In this document: positions 63,163 to 64,000 of the stretch, one piece after another
How positions within the stretch are numbered: position 1 is the first letter of the stretch
Layout of the letters: each line of letters opens with the position of its first letter
DNA from: Scandinavium vulneris_A
GTDB lineage: Bacteria; Pseudomonadota; Gammaproteobacteria; Enterobacterales; Enterobacteriaceae
Reading direction: 5' to 3'
Length of the DNA: 64,000 bases
NCBI GenBank assembly: GCA_046518185.1
Contig: JBKGRZ010000001.1
Location: forward strand, 930,001 to 994,000
The notes under the pieces: generated by a model
What the model was told of the DNA's origin: nothing
What the model saw: only the letters and a program-made list of their open reading frames with translations
Database searches by the model: none
Made by a program: the position numbers and the translations under genes

Positions 63163-63924
63163 TTAACCGGCGACTTTCCTCGGGCGACCACGCCCCCGTT
63201 TCGCCGGTGAATCGGTTGTTTTTTTGGTGGCCTTTTTCGCGGGCTTCGGCGGGGTTTTCTTCACCGGGGCGACAGGCTTCGGCTTCAGCTCCCGGCCGAG
63301 GCGCTCGATGTCTTTTTTCACCCCGCAACTGTCATCGAGCTGAATGGCGCGTTGCAGGTGCGCCATCGCCTCAGTCAGCAGCCCGGTATCGCGCAGGACA
63401 AGACCGGCGACCTTATGCAGGCGGGCGCGAACCTCGTCCGGCATGTCGGCGGTGCGGGTCATCTCGATAACGGTCAGCAGCGGCTGCACATCCACCGGCT
63501 GACCGGCCGCGCGGGCGCGAAGTTCGGCCAGCGCCACCTCTTCGGCCAGCATGTACGGCGCGGTGCGTGCGTGACCGTCGGGCATCGACAGACCAAAACG
63601 CAGCGCGTAGCGGGCAATCTCAATCGCGCCGGGAATATCCCCGGCATCGAGACGCCACAGCAGCACGGTCATCAGGATGTCATCCTGCGCCCCTGTGCCG
63701 GTCTCCAGCACGCCGGTCACCCACGGCAGGTAAAACGGCAGCAGCTCGCGCTTTTTCTCTGCCTTGCGTTCTCTGGAATGGATTTGTGAAAGCGTCCTGC
63801 GGTCTGCGGCCAGCTTCACGAGCATCTGCTCATAAGCCGTGGCATGGCGCAGCGAGTGCTGTTCCCGCTGCGATACCTGTTCGGCCGAGACCCGCATCGC
63901 GTGACGCCGTGCGGGGCTCGCCAT
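63163..63924 (-). CDS. M: gpM, small terminase subunit
   Basis: This 253-residue protein matches the P2 gpM family (MASPARRHAMRVSAEQ). With gpP it cuts and packages DNA at cos. The Lys/Pro-rich C-terminal tail (about 218-253) ends in RGRGRPRKVAG, which contains the GRP core of an AT-hook and may aid DNA binding. Confidence 0.94.
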   Translation of the reverse strand: MASPARRHAMRVSAEQVSQREQHSLRHATAYEQMLVKLAADRRTLSQIHSRERKAEKKRELLPFYLPWVTGVLETGTGAQDDILMTVLLWRLDAGDIPGAIEIARYALRFGLSMPDGHARTAPYMLAEEVALAELRARAAGQPVDVQPLLTVIEMTRTADMPDEVRARLHKVAGLVLRDTGLLTEAMAHLQRAIQLDDSCGVKKDIERLGRELKPKPVAPVKKTPPKPAKKATKKTTDSPAKRGRGRPRKVAG

Positions 63925-63927
63925 CGG

Positions 63928-64000
63928 TTACGCCTCCCCGCCGTCGGTATGCGCGTCAGCCTTTGGGGCGTCTGCGTGTTGAGTGACGACCCCGGCAGTC
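63928..64000 (-). CDS. N: gpN, major capsid protein (C-terminal end only)
   Basis: Only the last 23 or so codons are inside the window, ending ADAHTDGGEA at the TAA (63930-63928). The position directly before M is that of P2 gene N. The sequence itself is too short for independent identification. Confidence 0.7.
   Translation of the reverse strand, partial: TAGVVTQHADAPKADAHTDGGEA

Larger units (their letters stand above)
44146..64000. mobile_element. P2-like prophage, left (ogr) end and late genes; right end outside the window
   Basis: From 46200 onward the minus strand carries the P2 late genes in the P2 order and nearly the P2 sizes: N(partial), M, L, X, holin, endolysin, lysB/C, R, S, V, W, J, I, H, tail fibre assembly, FI, FII, E/E', T, U, D, ogr. 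Two cargo blocks differ in composition. In P2 ogr lies next to the attachment site, so the end near 44146 is the host junction. The integrase, repressor, replication genes and Q, P, O lie beyond the right edge. Confidence 0.95.

Overview
The window is a chromosomal segment of an enterobacterium close to Enterobacter, Klebsiella or Leclercia. Its first 44 kb keep the Escherichia coli gene order from the ssu operon to pfl, written on the opposite strand to the E. coli map: ssuA(partial)-ssuD-ssuC-ssuB, pepN, pncB, asnS, ompF, aspC, gloC, mepK, ldtD, mukB-mukE-mukF-cmoM, elyC, ycbJ, kdsB-ycaR, ycaQ, lpxK-msbA-ycaI, ihfB, rpsA, cmk, aroA-serC, ycaP, ycaO, focA-pflB. The porin is of the OmpK35/Omp35 type, which points to the Klebsiella/Enterobacter side of the family. 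The species cannot be fixed from this sequence alone.

Region 1 (1-44130) is core genome. It covers sulfonate sulfur use (ssu), peptide and NAD turnover (pepN, pncB), asparagine tRNA charging and aspartate transamination (asnS, aspC), and the outer membrane and cell wall (ompF, mepK, ldtD, elyC, kdsB, lpxK, msbA). It also covers chromosome condensation and DNA handling (mukFEB, ycaQ, ihfB, ycaI), translation (rpsA), pyrimidine nucleotides (cmk), shikimate and serine synthesis (aroA, serC) and fermentation (focA-pflB). Several control sites are readable: a NadR box before pncB, OmpR sites before ompF, FNR and ArcA sites before focA, and an intergenic terminator between serC and aroA. ycaL, which lies between aroA and cmk in E. 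coli, is absent.

Region 2 (about 44146 to the end of the window and beyond) is the late-gene half of a P2-like prophage. The leader and first five codons of pflA, the PFL-activating enzyme gene, are intact at 44131-44145 and then run into foreign sequence with a stop four codons later. The prophage is therefore inserted at the 5' end of pflA, and the rest of pflA should lie past the right edge with the integrase end. Read from its far end on the minus strand, the late block is N(partial)-M-L-X-holin-endolysin-lysB/lysC-R-S-[cargo]-V-W-J-I-H-tail fibre assembly-FI-FII-E/E'-T-U-D-ogr, which is the P2 order.

The prophage carries two cargo sites with base composition unlike the structural genes. 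Next to the attachment end (44380-46121) is a polymorphic-toxin-like protein with a TNT/ADP-ribosyltransferase-like C-terminal domain, an overlapping probable immunity gene, and a DUF4926-type gene. Between S and V (57832-60144), the place of orf30 in P2, lies an AT-rich convergent pair: a three-segment membrane protein and a 490-residue caspase-like protease with an intact His/Cys dyad. This pair is the best candidate in the window for an uncharacterised anti-phage or abortive-infection system.
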